Source of the DNA: Cyanobacteria bacterium CYA | Lineage (GTDB): Bacteria > Planctomycetota > Phycisphaerae > Phycisphaerales > UBA1924 | NCBI GenBank assembly: GCA_008363215.1 | Contig: RHKP01000015.1 | Location: 1 to 57,752, forward strand | Direction: 5' to 3' | Length of the DNA: 57,752 nt | Part shown: piece by piece, positions 49,582 to 57,015 of the stretch | How positions within the stretch are numbered: the first letter of the stretch is position 1 | How the letters are laid out: every line of letters begins with the position of its first letter | Notes under the pieces: model-generated | What the model saw: only the letters and a program-made list of their open reading frames with translations | What the model was told of the DNA's origin: nothing | Database searches by the model: none | Program-made: the position numbers and the translations under genes

Positions 49582-50801
49582 GCCCCGGTCTCCTGCTCGA
49601 TCGTGCGCACCTCGACTTCTTCCACGGCCCGGTTGTTCATCTTCGTGACGATCAGTTCCAACCTCCCGGATCGCACGCGGTCGCCCTCGTCGGGCACCTT
49701 GCCCAGTTTCGCCGCCAGCAACCCGGCCACCGTGCTCACGCCCTCTTCGGTACTGGACTGCTCAAACTCGGGCACCGTGAACACTTCGGCAAAGTCGTGC
49801 GCCGGCATGCGCCCGGGTACACGCCACACCCCGGGCTCGACCATCGCCACGCTCTCGGCCCGGGCGTGCGACACGCCCGACACCAGTTCATCGATCACGT
49901 CCTCGACCCGGACAAGACCGCGGATTTCCCCGAACTCGTCCACGCAATACGCGTGCTCAGCATCTCGACGCGCCAGTTCGCTGAGCAACTGGTCCAGCCG
50001 CGCCTGCTCCGGCACGAACACCGGCTCGGTGCGCCACCGGCGATCTGACCCGGCCAGCGCCAACTTGGAGTCGATGCTGAATGCCACGTGCCGATGCAGC
50101 CCGTCGCCCGACGCCGGGACAAACTCCTGTCCGCCTGGCAGCGGCCTGCCCGGCGTCCAGTCACCCTCAACCCAGCGCAGATCCACGCGCGGCGCCATCA
50201 CGTCGCGTACGCGACGATGCCGCAGTTCCACCACCTCACGCAGCACCTGCCGCTCCGACACCGAAAGCACGCCGCTCGATTGCTCCAGAAGGGCCGTCAG
50301 TTCTTCCCGCTCCACCCCCGTGCACGCAGGCCCCGGGTGCAACAGGCGGGCGAGCGGCCCGACGGCAAAGCGGTCCAGCCCCAGCAGGATCGGAAGCATG
50401 GCGCCGCGAATACCCACCAGCGGGAGGGCCAGTCGCTCTGCCGCAGCGCGGGCGTGTGCCCCGGCCAGCACCTTGGCGTAAACCTCGCCGAACAGAATCA
50501 CCGCCAGCACCGAGCCCACGCTGATCGCCCCGGCGGCGGCGGGGTTGGCCGCCCGAATCGTCATCACCGAACTGATGACGAAGTAGAGCACGTTGATGGT
50601 CATGTTCAGGACCAGCACCTGGATCAGCAGCAGGCGAGGCTGGCTGAGCAGTTTCTCCACCGCCCGCCCGATCCGCGGTGAGCAGCGACCGATTTCCTGC
50701 CGGTCGGTCGCGGACAAACTGAAAAGCGCCGTCTCCGACGCCGAAGCCAGGGCCGAAAGCACGAGCAGCACCGGCAACACGCTCAGCAGGACATAGAACA
50801 T
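49578..50801 (-). CDS. CNNM/CorC-family membrane protein (HlyC-like)
   Basis: The 407-residue protein has a DUF21 membrane domain with PVLLVLSALASASETALFSL, LVLNMTINVLYFVIS and VLAVILFGEVYAK. A CBS pair (VRDVMAPRVDLRWV, then HAYCVDEFGEIRGLVRVEDVIDELV) and a C-terminal CorC_HlyC-like domain (RVPGRMPAHDFAEVF, VSTVAGLLAAKLG, RLELIVTKM) follow. The start at 50801 (MFYVLLSVLPVLL) puts the first helix at the N-terminus. Family members are implicated in divalent cation homeostasis. It is paired with the shorter homologue downstream. Confidence 0.88.
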   Translation of the reverse strand: MFYVLLSVLPVLLVLSALASASETALFSLSATDRQEIGRCSPRIGRAVEKLLSQPRLLLIQVLVLNMTINVLYFVISSVMTIRAANPAAAGAISVGSVLAVILFGEVYAKVLAGAHARAAAERLALPLVGIRGAMLPILLGLDRFAVGPLARLLHPGPACTGVEREELTALLEQSSGVLSVSERQVLREVVELRHRRVRDVMAPRVDLRWVEGDWTPGRPLPGGQEFVPASGDGLHRHVAFSIDSKLALAGSDRRWRTEPVFVPEQARLDQLLSELARRDAEHAYCVDEFGEIRGLVRVEDVIDELVSGVSHARAESVAMVEPGVWRVPGRMPAHDFAEVFTVPEFEQSSTEEGVSTVAGLLAAKLGKVPDEGDRVRSGRLELIVTKMNNRAVEEVEVRTIEQETGA

Positions 50802-50892
50802 GGGGCGCGGATCATAACCAGCCCTCCCCAGGGCAGGCGGGGATTGACGCCGGCGCCCAAAGACTAGACGATGTGGCATTCAAACCCCGGGG

Positions 50893-51621
50893 GTGCGCCC
50901 TTTGCCAAAGCACATCGGCATGGTCGGAGTCGGCTCGATCGGATCGGCACTGTGCTACCGCCAACTGTTCCGCCTGGCGTACGAGCAACTCCCGCCCGAC
51001 CAGCATCCGGCGCTGTCGATCCACAATCTGCCGCTCGCCCGCTACCTCGAAGCCGTCGCACGCGACGACTGGCACCAGGTCTCGTCACTGCTCAAGCAGT
51101 CGACCGAAGTGCTCGCCGCCATGGGGGCCGAGTTGTGCTTCACCCCCGACAACATGGTGCAGCACGCCCTGCAACTGGTGACGCACGGCTCGCCGATTCC
51201 CTGGGTCAGCATGGCCGAGGTCGTCGCCGAAGCCGTCGCACGCGACGCCCGCCAGCGTGTCGGAATCATCGGCACGCCGATCGTCACCTCCGGATCAACC
51301 TACCAGGCCCACCTGGGCGTAAGGGGCGTGCGAATCTGCAAGCCCAGCCCCGAGGACATGCAGTGCATGGGGCAGATCACACTCTCTGAACTGGCCTACG
51401 GATTCATCAGCCAGGCCTCGCTCGACCTCTTGCGCCAGGCCGTCGACCGCATGCGCCGGAGCGGATGCGATGCAGTGTTGTTCGGGTGCTCGGAAAGCCC
51501 CCTGCTCAGCGAGCACCCGGGCTGGTCGCTGCCCACCTACGACTCCTGCCAACTCGTCGCGGCCGAAGTGCTGAAAAGGGCGTGCCAACCGACGGAGACG
51601 ACAGGCTCACTCGGCGGATGA
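50893..51621 (+). CDS. Asp/Glu racemase superfamily protein, atypical active site
   Basis: The 242-residue protein has the two-domain layout of Asp/Glu/hydantoin racemases. The N-terminal IGMVGVGSIGSALCYRQLF is glycine-poor compared with the usual GGMGPEAT. By my alignment, the first catalytic Cys (usually CTNTMH) is replaced by Pro in LCFTPDNMVQH. The second Cys is retained in LFGCSESPLL. A two-base racemase mechanism would thus be lost or altered. The start is a GTG at 50893. Its 3' end overlaps the rhodanese-like gene by 15 bases. It could be an isomerase or lyase of the superfamily. Confidence 0.72.
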   Translation: MRPLPKHIGMVGVGSIGSALCYRQLFRLAYEQLPPDQHPALSIHNLPLARYLEAVARDDWHQVSSLLKQSTEVLAAMGAELCFTPDNMVQHALQLVTHGSPIPWVSMAEVVAEAVARDARQRVGIIGTPIVTSGSTYQAHLGVRGVRICKPSPEDMQCMGQITLSELAYGFISQASLDLLRQAVDRMRRSGCDAVLFGCSESPLLSEHPGWSLPTYDSCQLVAAEVLKRACQPTETTGSLGG

Positions 51622-52047
51622 CTCGACCCGGAAGCCGGCCTTGCGCCACTCAGCCAGCCCGCCCTGGTACCACCGCACCTTGGAGTAGCGCCGATGGAGC
51701 AGTTCCTTGGTCATGCCCTTGGCGATGGCGCTGCCGGGGTCATTGCCATACACAACGATGTAGGTGTGTCTGGCAATCGCGGGGTCTCGCCCGGTGTTTC
51801 GCTGGACGTCGGTCAAACGAATGTTGACCGCTCCTGGAATGTGTCCGCCCGCATAGTCCCCTGGAATGCGCGGATCAATGATGATGACCCGATCCGGATT
51901 CCCCCGGTCCTCATCCATCAGCGTGCGCAGTTGCGTCAGGTCGATGAAGGAGATGTCGCTGTCGTCCACTCGCTTCTCGCCACAACCTGCCGGGAGCACC
52001 CCCAGGAGGAGGACGACCGACATCAACCACCATGTTCGTGGGAACAT
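51607..52047 (-). CDS. Rhodanese-like lipoprotein, no active-site Cys
   Basis: The 146-residue protein has a lipoprotein signal (VVLLLGVLPAGC; lipobox LPAGC). A rhodanese fold follows, with VIIIDPRIPGDYAGGHIPGAVNI and WYQGGLAEWRKAGF. At the active-site loop it reads VVYGNDPGSA, with no Cys, so sulfur transfer is unlikely. GGGAGGT precedes the start ATG at 52047. It may bind or scaffold a periplasmic partner. It is divergent from the DsbD-like gene. Confidence 0.82.
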   Translation of the reverse strand: MFPRTWWLMSVVLLLGVLPAGCGEKRVDDSDISFIDLTQLRTLMDEDRGNPDRVIIIDPRIPGDYAGGHIPGAVNIRLTDVQRNTGRDPAIARHTYIVVYGNDPGSAIAKGMTKELLHRRYSKVRWYQGGLAEWRKAGFRVESSAE

Positions 52048-52156
52048 TCCGACCTCCCTGTCCAATCGCCACGCAAATCGCAAGAATAACCGCCGACGCC
52101 CGTTCGTTGCTCTGGAGCATACTCGCGGGCGGAGGCCAACGCAGGATCCACGCGTC

Positions 52157-53053
52157 ATGTACCGAACATTTGCCGCTTCAACTCTGCTTGCGCTGCCGCT
52201 GTCTGCGGCCCTGGCCCAGACGAAAGAGCCTGAGGAGCGTCGCGTCCATGCCACCCTCTACACCCAGCACAGTCGGGTCGAGCCGGGGCAGGTGACGTGG
52301 GTCGCCGTCGCATTCGACATAGCCGACGAGTGGCACATCTACTGGCCGGGGCAGAATGACACAGGCATGAGCCCGATCATCGAGTGGAAACTCCCCGAGG
52401 GCTGGAAGATTGGTCAACCCCGCTGGCCGGCGCCGCATCGCTACCTCGCTCCCGGCGACCTGCTCGACCACGTGCTCGAAGGCCGGGCCGTCGTGCTCTA
52501 CCCGCTCAGGGCCCCCGATCAGATCCTGCCCGGCTCGGGTGCGATGATCTTCGCTCATGTGGAGTGGCTGGTCTGCAAGGACATGTGCGTGGCCGAAAAG
52601 CAGGAACTGATGTACTCCTACCGCTACGTCGGCTCCCCGGGCGATCCGCTGCCTCAGACGCGGGACGAAGACTCGCAGATCATCGCCGCGGCCCGGGCCG
52701 CGCTGCCCGCTCTGCTGCCGCGGACCGGTTCTCCGGTGCGTGCGGCGATGAATGAGAACGGGCGGCTGGAGGTTCGCGCTGATGTACCCGGCGAACTGAT
52801 ATTCTGCCCGCATGAAGCGGGGCGAGCGGTGCTCGACGTGCACGGCTCGTGCGTTTCCCAGACCGGGGCGTTGGACGTCGGCTTCAAGCCCGGCGACGAC
52901 CGCCCGGTGCAGGGCGAGATTTCATTGCGTGAGTTGGATGGAAAGGTCCACCGTTACACATTTCGTCATCCGTCGATTTCGAGTGATGAACTCGATGGTT
53001 TCGAGACTGAACCTCAGAAAGAACAACCCAATCCAGGAGAGACAAAGCCATGA
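52157..53053 (+). CDS. DsbD N-terminal-domain-like exported protein
   Basis: The 298-residue protein has a signal peptide (MYRTFAASTLLALPLSAALA). A domain like the periplasmic alpha domain of DsbD/ScsB follows: WHIYWPGQNDTGMSP, WPAPHRYLAPGDLLDHVLEG and VEWLVCKDMCVAEKQEL, with a conserved Cys pair. The membrane and thioredoxin domains of DsbD are missing, so it must act with other proteins. Its stop overlaps the redoxin start by ATGA, which points to a two-component periplasmic thiol system. The start is the first Met of the signal peptide. Confidence 0.8.
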   Translation: MYRTFAASTLLALPLSAALAQTKEPEERRVHATLYTQHSRVEPGQVTWVAVAFDIADEWHIYWPGQNDTGMSPIIEWKLPEGWKIGQPRWPAPHRYLAPGDLLDHVLEGRAVVLYPLRAPDQILPGSGAMIFAHVEWLVCKDMCVAEKQELMYSYRYVGSPGDPLPQTRDEDSQIIAAARAALPALLPRTGSPVRAAMNENGRLEVRADVPGELIFCPHEAGRAVLDVHGSCVSQTGALDVGFKPGDDRPVQGEISLRELDGKVHRYTFRHPSISSDELDGFETEPQKEQPNPGETKP

Positions 53054-53757
53054 AACCGCAGTTGCTGGTTCGTTCGTTCTTCGCGTTGGTCGCCGGCGCC
53101 GCTGTCATCGCCGGGGCCCAGGTCAGCGCCCAGGCGGTCAAGCCCGCGCAGGAGCGGAACATCGAGCAGATTGTCGAGTCGATGAAGAAGGCCGAAAAGG
53201 CCGGCATCGACAGCGCCGCTCCGGACTTCACGCTGGTGGACACGACGGGCAAGGAGCACAAACTGAGCGACTATGTGGCGGCCGGCAAGACCGTCGTCCT
53301 CGAGTGGTTCAACCCGCAGTGCCCGGTCGTGCAGCGGTTCTACGACGACGAGGGCACCGGACTGGCCAACAAGATCGAGAGCACCTTCGCCAACCAGGAA
53401 GTGGTGTGGCTGCGTATCAACTCGGGCAGCGATGACAGCAGGACCAGCGGCAAGGAAGTCAACGACGAAGCGCGCAAGAACTGGCATATCGCCGGGCCGG
53501 TGCTGCTCGATGCCGACGGCAAGGTCGGACGGGCCTACGGCGCCAAGGTCACCCCGGAGATGTATGTGATCTCGAACGAAGGCGTGCTGCGCTACCACGG
53601 GTACATCAAGGCCGAGAAACCCGCCGCCGACGGACAGGAAAAACTCGTCGTCTCCGACGCGGTCAAGTCCGTCCTGGCAGGCGAGACCATCGAGACGAAA
53701 GAGACAAAGGCCTACGGGTGCGGAGTCAAGTACGCCAGGCAGGCCCGCGGCGGCTGA
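53050..53757 (+). CDS. Exported redoxin (AhpC/TSA-like)
   Basis: The 235-residue protein has a signal peptide (about 1-28). A redoxin/thioredoxin-fold domain starts at APDFTLVDTTGKEHKLSDY. The redox-active Cys is in EWFNPQCPVVQRFY, and a C-terminal YGCGVKY adds another. DADGKVGRAYGAKVTPEMYVI contains the cis-Pro region. AGGAGA precedes the ATG. It is translationally coupled to the DsbD-like gene, and a strong terminator follows at 53875. It is a probable periplasmic thiol peroxidase or reductase. Confidence 0.85.
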   Translation: MKPQLLVRSFFALVAGAAVIAGAQVSAQAVKPAQERNIEQIVESMKKAEKAGIDSAAPDFTLVDTTGKEHKLSDYVAAGKTVVLEWFNPQCPVVQRFYDDEGTGLANKIESTFANQEVVWLRINSGSDDSRTSGKEVNDEARKNWHIAGPVLLDADGKVGRAYGAKVTPEMYVISNEGVLRYHGYIKAEKPAADGQEKLVVSDAVKSVLAGETIETKETKAYGCGVKYARQARGG

Positions 53758-53874
53758 GTAGCGACAGTCTGCGTCGATGCTCTCAATGGAAGGAAAGGCG
53801 GCGCTCTGCCGCTCCGGAGGCCGCAAGTCTTCGCGCCCATCCGCTCCAGACAACAACGTGAATACCACCCCAAG

Positions 53875-53904
53875 CCCCCTCAACCCCGTTTCGAGGGGGT
53901 TTTT
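53875..53904 (+). terminator. Intrinsic terminator after redoxin gene
   Basis: CCCCCTC (53875-53881) pairs with GAGGGGG (53893-53899) around an 11-base loop and is followed by five T. It ends the DsbD-like/redoxin operon, 117 bases after the redoxin stop. Confidence 0.85.
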
Positions 53905-53925
53905 CGTGCGCCGATTCCGCCCCGC

Positions 53926-53956
53926 TTTCCGCACAACCCCCCGTTTGCTCTACAAT
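53926..53956 (+). promoter_or_regulatory. Predicted promoter of the aldehyde dehydrogenase operon
   Basis: A good -10, TACAAT at 53951-53956, is preceded by a weak -35-like TTTCCG near 53926. The -10 ends six bases before the ATG at 53963, so transcription would start on or next to the start codon. No Shine-Dalgarno is present, which suggests a leaderless mRNA. Confidence 0.45.
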
Positions 53957-53962
53957 CCGACC

Positions 53963-55567
53963 ATGACCACCATCGACCTCGGACACCCCGGTGCCGGAGC
54001 ACGCGTGGCCCAGGACTTCTGGACCTACGCCCCGGCCCCCGAGTCGGTGAAAGTTCACATCGCTGATCGCTACGGGCACTTCATCGCAGGCCGCTTCGTC
54101 GAGGCCTCCCAGCACTTTCCCACCATCAATCCCGCAACCGAGCAAACGCTCTGCCATGTCGGGCAGGGCACGGATCAGGAAATCGACGCGGCCGTGCAGG
54201 CCGCCCGAGAGGCGCTGCCGGGCTGGGCGGCGCTTCCGGGCCGGGAACGCGGAAAGTACCTGTTCCGCATCGCCCGCCGACTCCAGGAGCGCGCGCGCGA
54301 ACTGGCGGTGCTCGAAACCATGGACGGCGGCAAGCCTGTCAAGGAAAGCCGCGACGTCGACATCCCGCTGGCCAGCGCGCACTTTTTCTACCACGCCGGA
54401 TGGGCCGACAAGTTGGCCTACGCATTCGCCGGAAGAGCGCCCTCGTGTAGATCGGCTCTCCAGACCGAACCCGAGGCGTCCGGTTCGCCGTACCGGCTCG
54501 GCGAGCCGGGCCACCCAAGCCCGGTCGGCGTGTGCGGACAGATCATTCCGTGGAACTTCCCGCTGCTGATGGCCGCGTGGAAGATCGCCCCCGCCCTCGC
54601 CTGCGGCAACACCGTTGTCCTCAAGCCCGCGGAGACCACACCGCTGACGGCCCTGCGCCTGGCCGAGATCTGCGACGAGATCGATCTGCCGCCGGGCGTG
54701 GTCAACATCGTCACCGGCGACGGGCGTACCGGCGAGGCTCTCGTCGGCCACCCCGGCATCGACAAGATCGCCTTCACCGGCTCGACGGAAGTCGGCAAAC
54801 GCATCGCCCGTGCCGTGGCCGAGGAACTTCGCCAGACGGGCAAAGCCAGGAGACTCACGCTCGAACTGGGCGGGAAGAGCCCGAACATCATCTTTGAGGA
54901 CGCGAGCCTCGACCAGGCGATTGAGGGCATCATTCAGGGCATTTTTTTCAACCAGGGGCACGTGTGCTGCGCGGGCAGCCGCCTGCTGGTGCAGGAGTCG
55001 GTGCTTGAACAGGTCATCGCCAGACTGACGCTGCGGATGAGCACGCTGCGGGTCGGCGACCCGATGGACAAGAACACCGACGTGGGCGCGATCAACTCGC
55101 GCCGGCAACTCGACACCATCGAGCGGTATCTCGACGCGGGTGTCGATGAGGGCGCCGAGTTGTGCGTGCCGGGCTTCAATGCTCACGCCGATGCGCCTCG
55201 GCAGCGCGCCACCGGCGGCTTCAAGCGGGGCTACTACTGCCGTCCCTGCTTTTTCCGCGGCGTGCAACCGAGCCAGACGATCGCCCGCGGGGAGATTTTC
55301 GGCCCGGTGCTGTCGATCATGAGTTTCCGCACGCCTGAAGAAGCCGTCAGCCGGGCAAACAACACGCGCTACGGACTGGCGGCCGGGGTGTGGACCGACA
55401 AGGGCTCGAAGATCTTTGACATGGCTTCCAGACTTTCCGCGGGGGTGCTGTGGCTGAATACGTACAACCAGTTTGATCCAACCAGTCCGTTCGGGGGCTT
55501 CAAGGAAAGCGGATTCGGACGTGAGGGCGGGCTTCACGGGCTGCGTGGGTACGTTGACCTGCACTGA
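53963..55567 (+). CDS. Aldehyde dehydrogenase
   Basis: NAD(P)-dependent aldehyde dehydrogenase, 534 residues. GQIIPWNFPLLMAAWK and LKPAETTPLTALRL bind cofactor. IAFTGSTEVGKRI, the general base in LELGGKSPNIIFED, and the catalytic Cys in FFNQGHVCCAGSRLLVQ follow. EIFGPVLSIMSF and PFGGFKESGFGREGG complete the fold. A 26-residue insert between GRAP and PVGVCGQ (54443-54520) is encoded by hairpin-rich DNA. The start ATG lies just after a -10 box. The GNAT gene follows 18 bases downstream. The likely substrate is a small aldehyde such as acetaldehyde from DeoC, by inference. Confidence 0.92.
   Translation: MTTIDLGHPGAGARVAQDFWTYAPAPESVKVHIADRYGHFIAGRFVEASQHFPTINPATEQTLCHVGQGTDQEIDAAVQAAREALPGWAALPGRERGKYLFRIARRLQERARELAVLETMDGGKPVKESRDVDIPLASAHFFYHAGWADKLAYAFAGRAPSCRSALQTEPEASGSPYRLGEPGHPSPVGVCGQIIPWNFPLLMAAWKIAPALACGNTVVLKPAETTPLTALRLAEICDEIDLPPGVVNIVTGDGRTGEALVGHPGIDKIAFTGSTEVGKRIARAVAEELRQTGKARRLTLELGGKSPNIIFEDASLDQAIEGIIQGIFFNQGHVCCAGSRLLVQESVLEQVIARLTLRMSTLRVGDPMDKNTDVGAINSRRQLDTIERYLDAGVDEGAELCVPGFNAHADAPRQRATGGFKRGYYCRPCFFRGVQPSQTIARGEIFGPVLSIMSFRTPEEAVSRANNTRYGLAAGVWTDKGSKIFDMASRLSAGVLWLNTYNQFDPTSPFGGFKESGFGREGGLHGLRGYVDLH
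54443..54520. repeat. In-frame hairpin-rich insert in aldehyde dehydrogenase gene
   Basis: The 78 bases encode 26 residues absent from the usual GR-P-x-GV-GQ junction of this enzyme family. It contains GGCTC-GGC-GAGCC at 54495-54507 and a weaker arm pair at 54452-54467. It resembles a small palindromic intergenic element that entered in frame. Confidence 0.5.
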
Positions 55568-55585
55568 TGGACGCAGGAGGTTTGC

Positions 55586-56119
55586 GTGGGTGACCAGAGA
55601 ACTCCCGGAGTCGATACTTCCAGCATCGTTCCCAAGTGCACCAACTTCGACGTCCGCGCTGTCAGCGCCCCCGACCGCGACTGGGTGCTGCGCCTGCTCA
55701 CGCAGTACTGGGCTTCGCCGCATATCTACTCGAAGGGACGCCTGATCAACGCCGCCGAACTCCCGGGTTTCGCCGCTATCCGCGACGCGACTCCGGTCGG
55801 GCTGATCACCTACCGCATCGAGGGCAGGGAATGCGAAATCGTCACGCACAACAGCCTGGCGGGCTGCGGGGGAATCGGTTCGTGCCTGCTGGCGGCCGTG
55901 CGACACGAAGCCCGCGAGCGAGGGTGCGATCGCCTGTGGCTGATGACGACCAACGACAACACCCCGTCGCTGCGGTTCTACCAGCGGCGTGACTTCGACC
56001 TGGTGAGCATCCATCGCGACGTGATGCACCAGGCGCGGCGCCTCAAGCCCGACATCCCCGACCGTGGGCTGGACGACATCCCCATTCGCCACGAGATCGA
56101 ACTGGAATACCGCCTGTGA
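55586..56119 (+). CDS. GNAT-family N-acetyltransferase
   Basis: The 177-residue protein has the GNAT core. FAAIRDATPVGLITYRIEG gives beta strands 2-4. A motif A variant is in LAGCGGIGSCLLAAVRHEARERG, where the acetyl-CoA loop reads GCGGIGS. LWLMTTNDNTPSLRFYQRRDF is motif B. The start is a GTG with AGGAGG just upstream. It lies between two aldehyde dehydrogenase-type genes and overlaps the second by GTGA. Its acceptor is unknown. In this operon it might regulate the dehydrogenase by acetylation or use its product. Confidence 0.85.
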   Translation: MGDQRTPGVDTSSIVPKCTNFDVRAVSAPDRDWVLRLLTQYWASPHIYSKGRLINAAELPGFAAIRDATPVGLITYRIEGRECEIVTHNSLAGCGGIGSCLLAAVRHEARERGCDRLWLMTTNDNTPSLRFYQRRDFDLVSIHRDVMHQARRLKPDIPDRGLDDIPIRHEIELEYRL

Positions 56120-57015
56120 CGACGCCGATGGGAGACCACGTGCCCGAACGCCTGAGCGTGACCAAGACCTACAAACTCTTCATCGCCGGCAAACTCCCGC
56201 GGAGCGAGTCCGGGCGTTCCAGCGTTGTCAAGGCCGCGGACGGGACCGTCTTTGCCCATGTGTGCCGCGCCAGCCGAAAGGATCTGCGCGACGCGGTGGA
56301 AGCGGCCCGCAAGGCGTTGCCCGGCTGGAAGAGCGCCACGCCCTATCTGCGCGGACAGATTCTCTATCGCATGGCCGAGATGATGGAAGGCAAACGCGCC
56401 GAGTTCATTGAGTCGCTTCGCACCGTCGACGGGCGCGCAGAACGCGACGCGATCTCCGAGGTGGATGCGAGCATCGATCGGCTCGTGTGCTTCGCCGGCT
56501 GGGCCGACAAGCACCAGCAGGTGTTCGGATGCGCCAACCCCGTCGCGGGCCCCTACCACAACTTCACCGTCGCCGAACCTGTGGGTGTGGCCGCAGTGAT
56601 CGTCGCGTCGCCCATACGCCCGCTGCTCGGGCTGGTCTCGCTCATGGCGCCGGCCCTGGCGTGCGGCAGCGTCGCAATCGCGATCAGCGACCAGACCAAC
56701 CCGATCCCGGCGTGCATACTCGGTGAAGTGGTCGCGACCAGCGACACGCCCGGCGGTGTGGTCAACATCCTCACTGGCCTGCATGATGAACTCGTCCCGC
56801 AGATGGGCACGCACGCGGGCATCGACGCGGTGCTTTCGGCCGGTCTCTCATCCGCGCACCGGGCCACGCTGCTCGAAGGCGCCGCAAATGACCTCAAACG
56901 CGCCCACGCGATCGATCACCCGGGCGACTTTGCCGATGAGGTTCGCTTTGAAGGCCCCTCCGCCCTCGAACCGTTCCTCGAATTCAAGACCCTGTGGCAC
57001 CCGTCCGCGACCTAA
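56116..57015 (+). CDS. Short aldehyde dehydrogenase homologue lacking the catalytic half
   Basis: The 299-residue protein corresponds to the N-terminal half of an aldehyde dehydrogenase. KTYKLFIAGKLPRSESGRS is the beginning, then DLRDAVEAARKALPGWKSAT, YRMAEMMEGKR and VGVAAVIVASPIRPLLGLVS, in place of VGVxxQIIPWNFP. The segment where FTGS would occur reads VLSAGLSSAHR. The polypeptide ends before the catalytic Cys region, so it cannot be an active dehydrogenase on its own. The start is a GTG overlapping the GNAT stop. The length and the coupled operon suggest a conserved accessory subunit rather than decay. Confidence 0.78.
   Translation: MTTPMGDHVPERLSVTKTYKLFIAGKLPRSESGRSSVVKAADGTVFAHVCRASRKDLRDAVEAARKALPGWKSATPYLRGQILYRMAEMMEGKRAEFIESLRTVDGRAERDAISEVDASIDRLVCFAGWADKHQQVFGCANPVAGPYHNFTVAEPVGVAAVIVASPIRPLLGLVSLMAPALACGSVAIAISDQTNPIPACILGEVVATSDTPGGVVNILTGLHDELVPQMGTHAGIDAVLSAGLSSAHRATLLEGAANDLKRAHAIDHPGDFADEVRFEGPSALEPFLEFKTLWHPSAT

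Noticed and set aside
53783..56092. A 769-residue minus-strand frame opposite the aldehyde dehydrogenase and GNAT genes
   Set aside because: It covers a clear terminator and promoter of the other strand and has no motifs.
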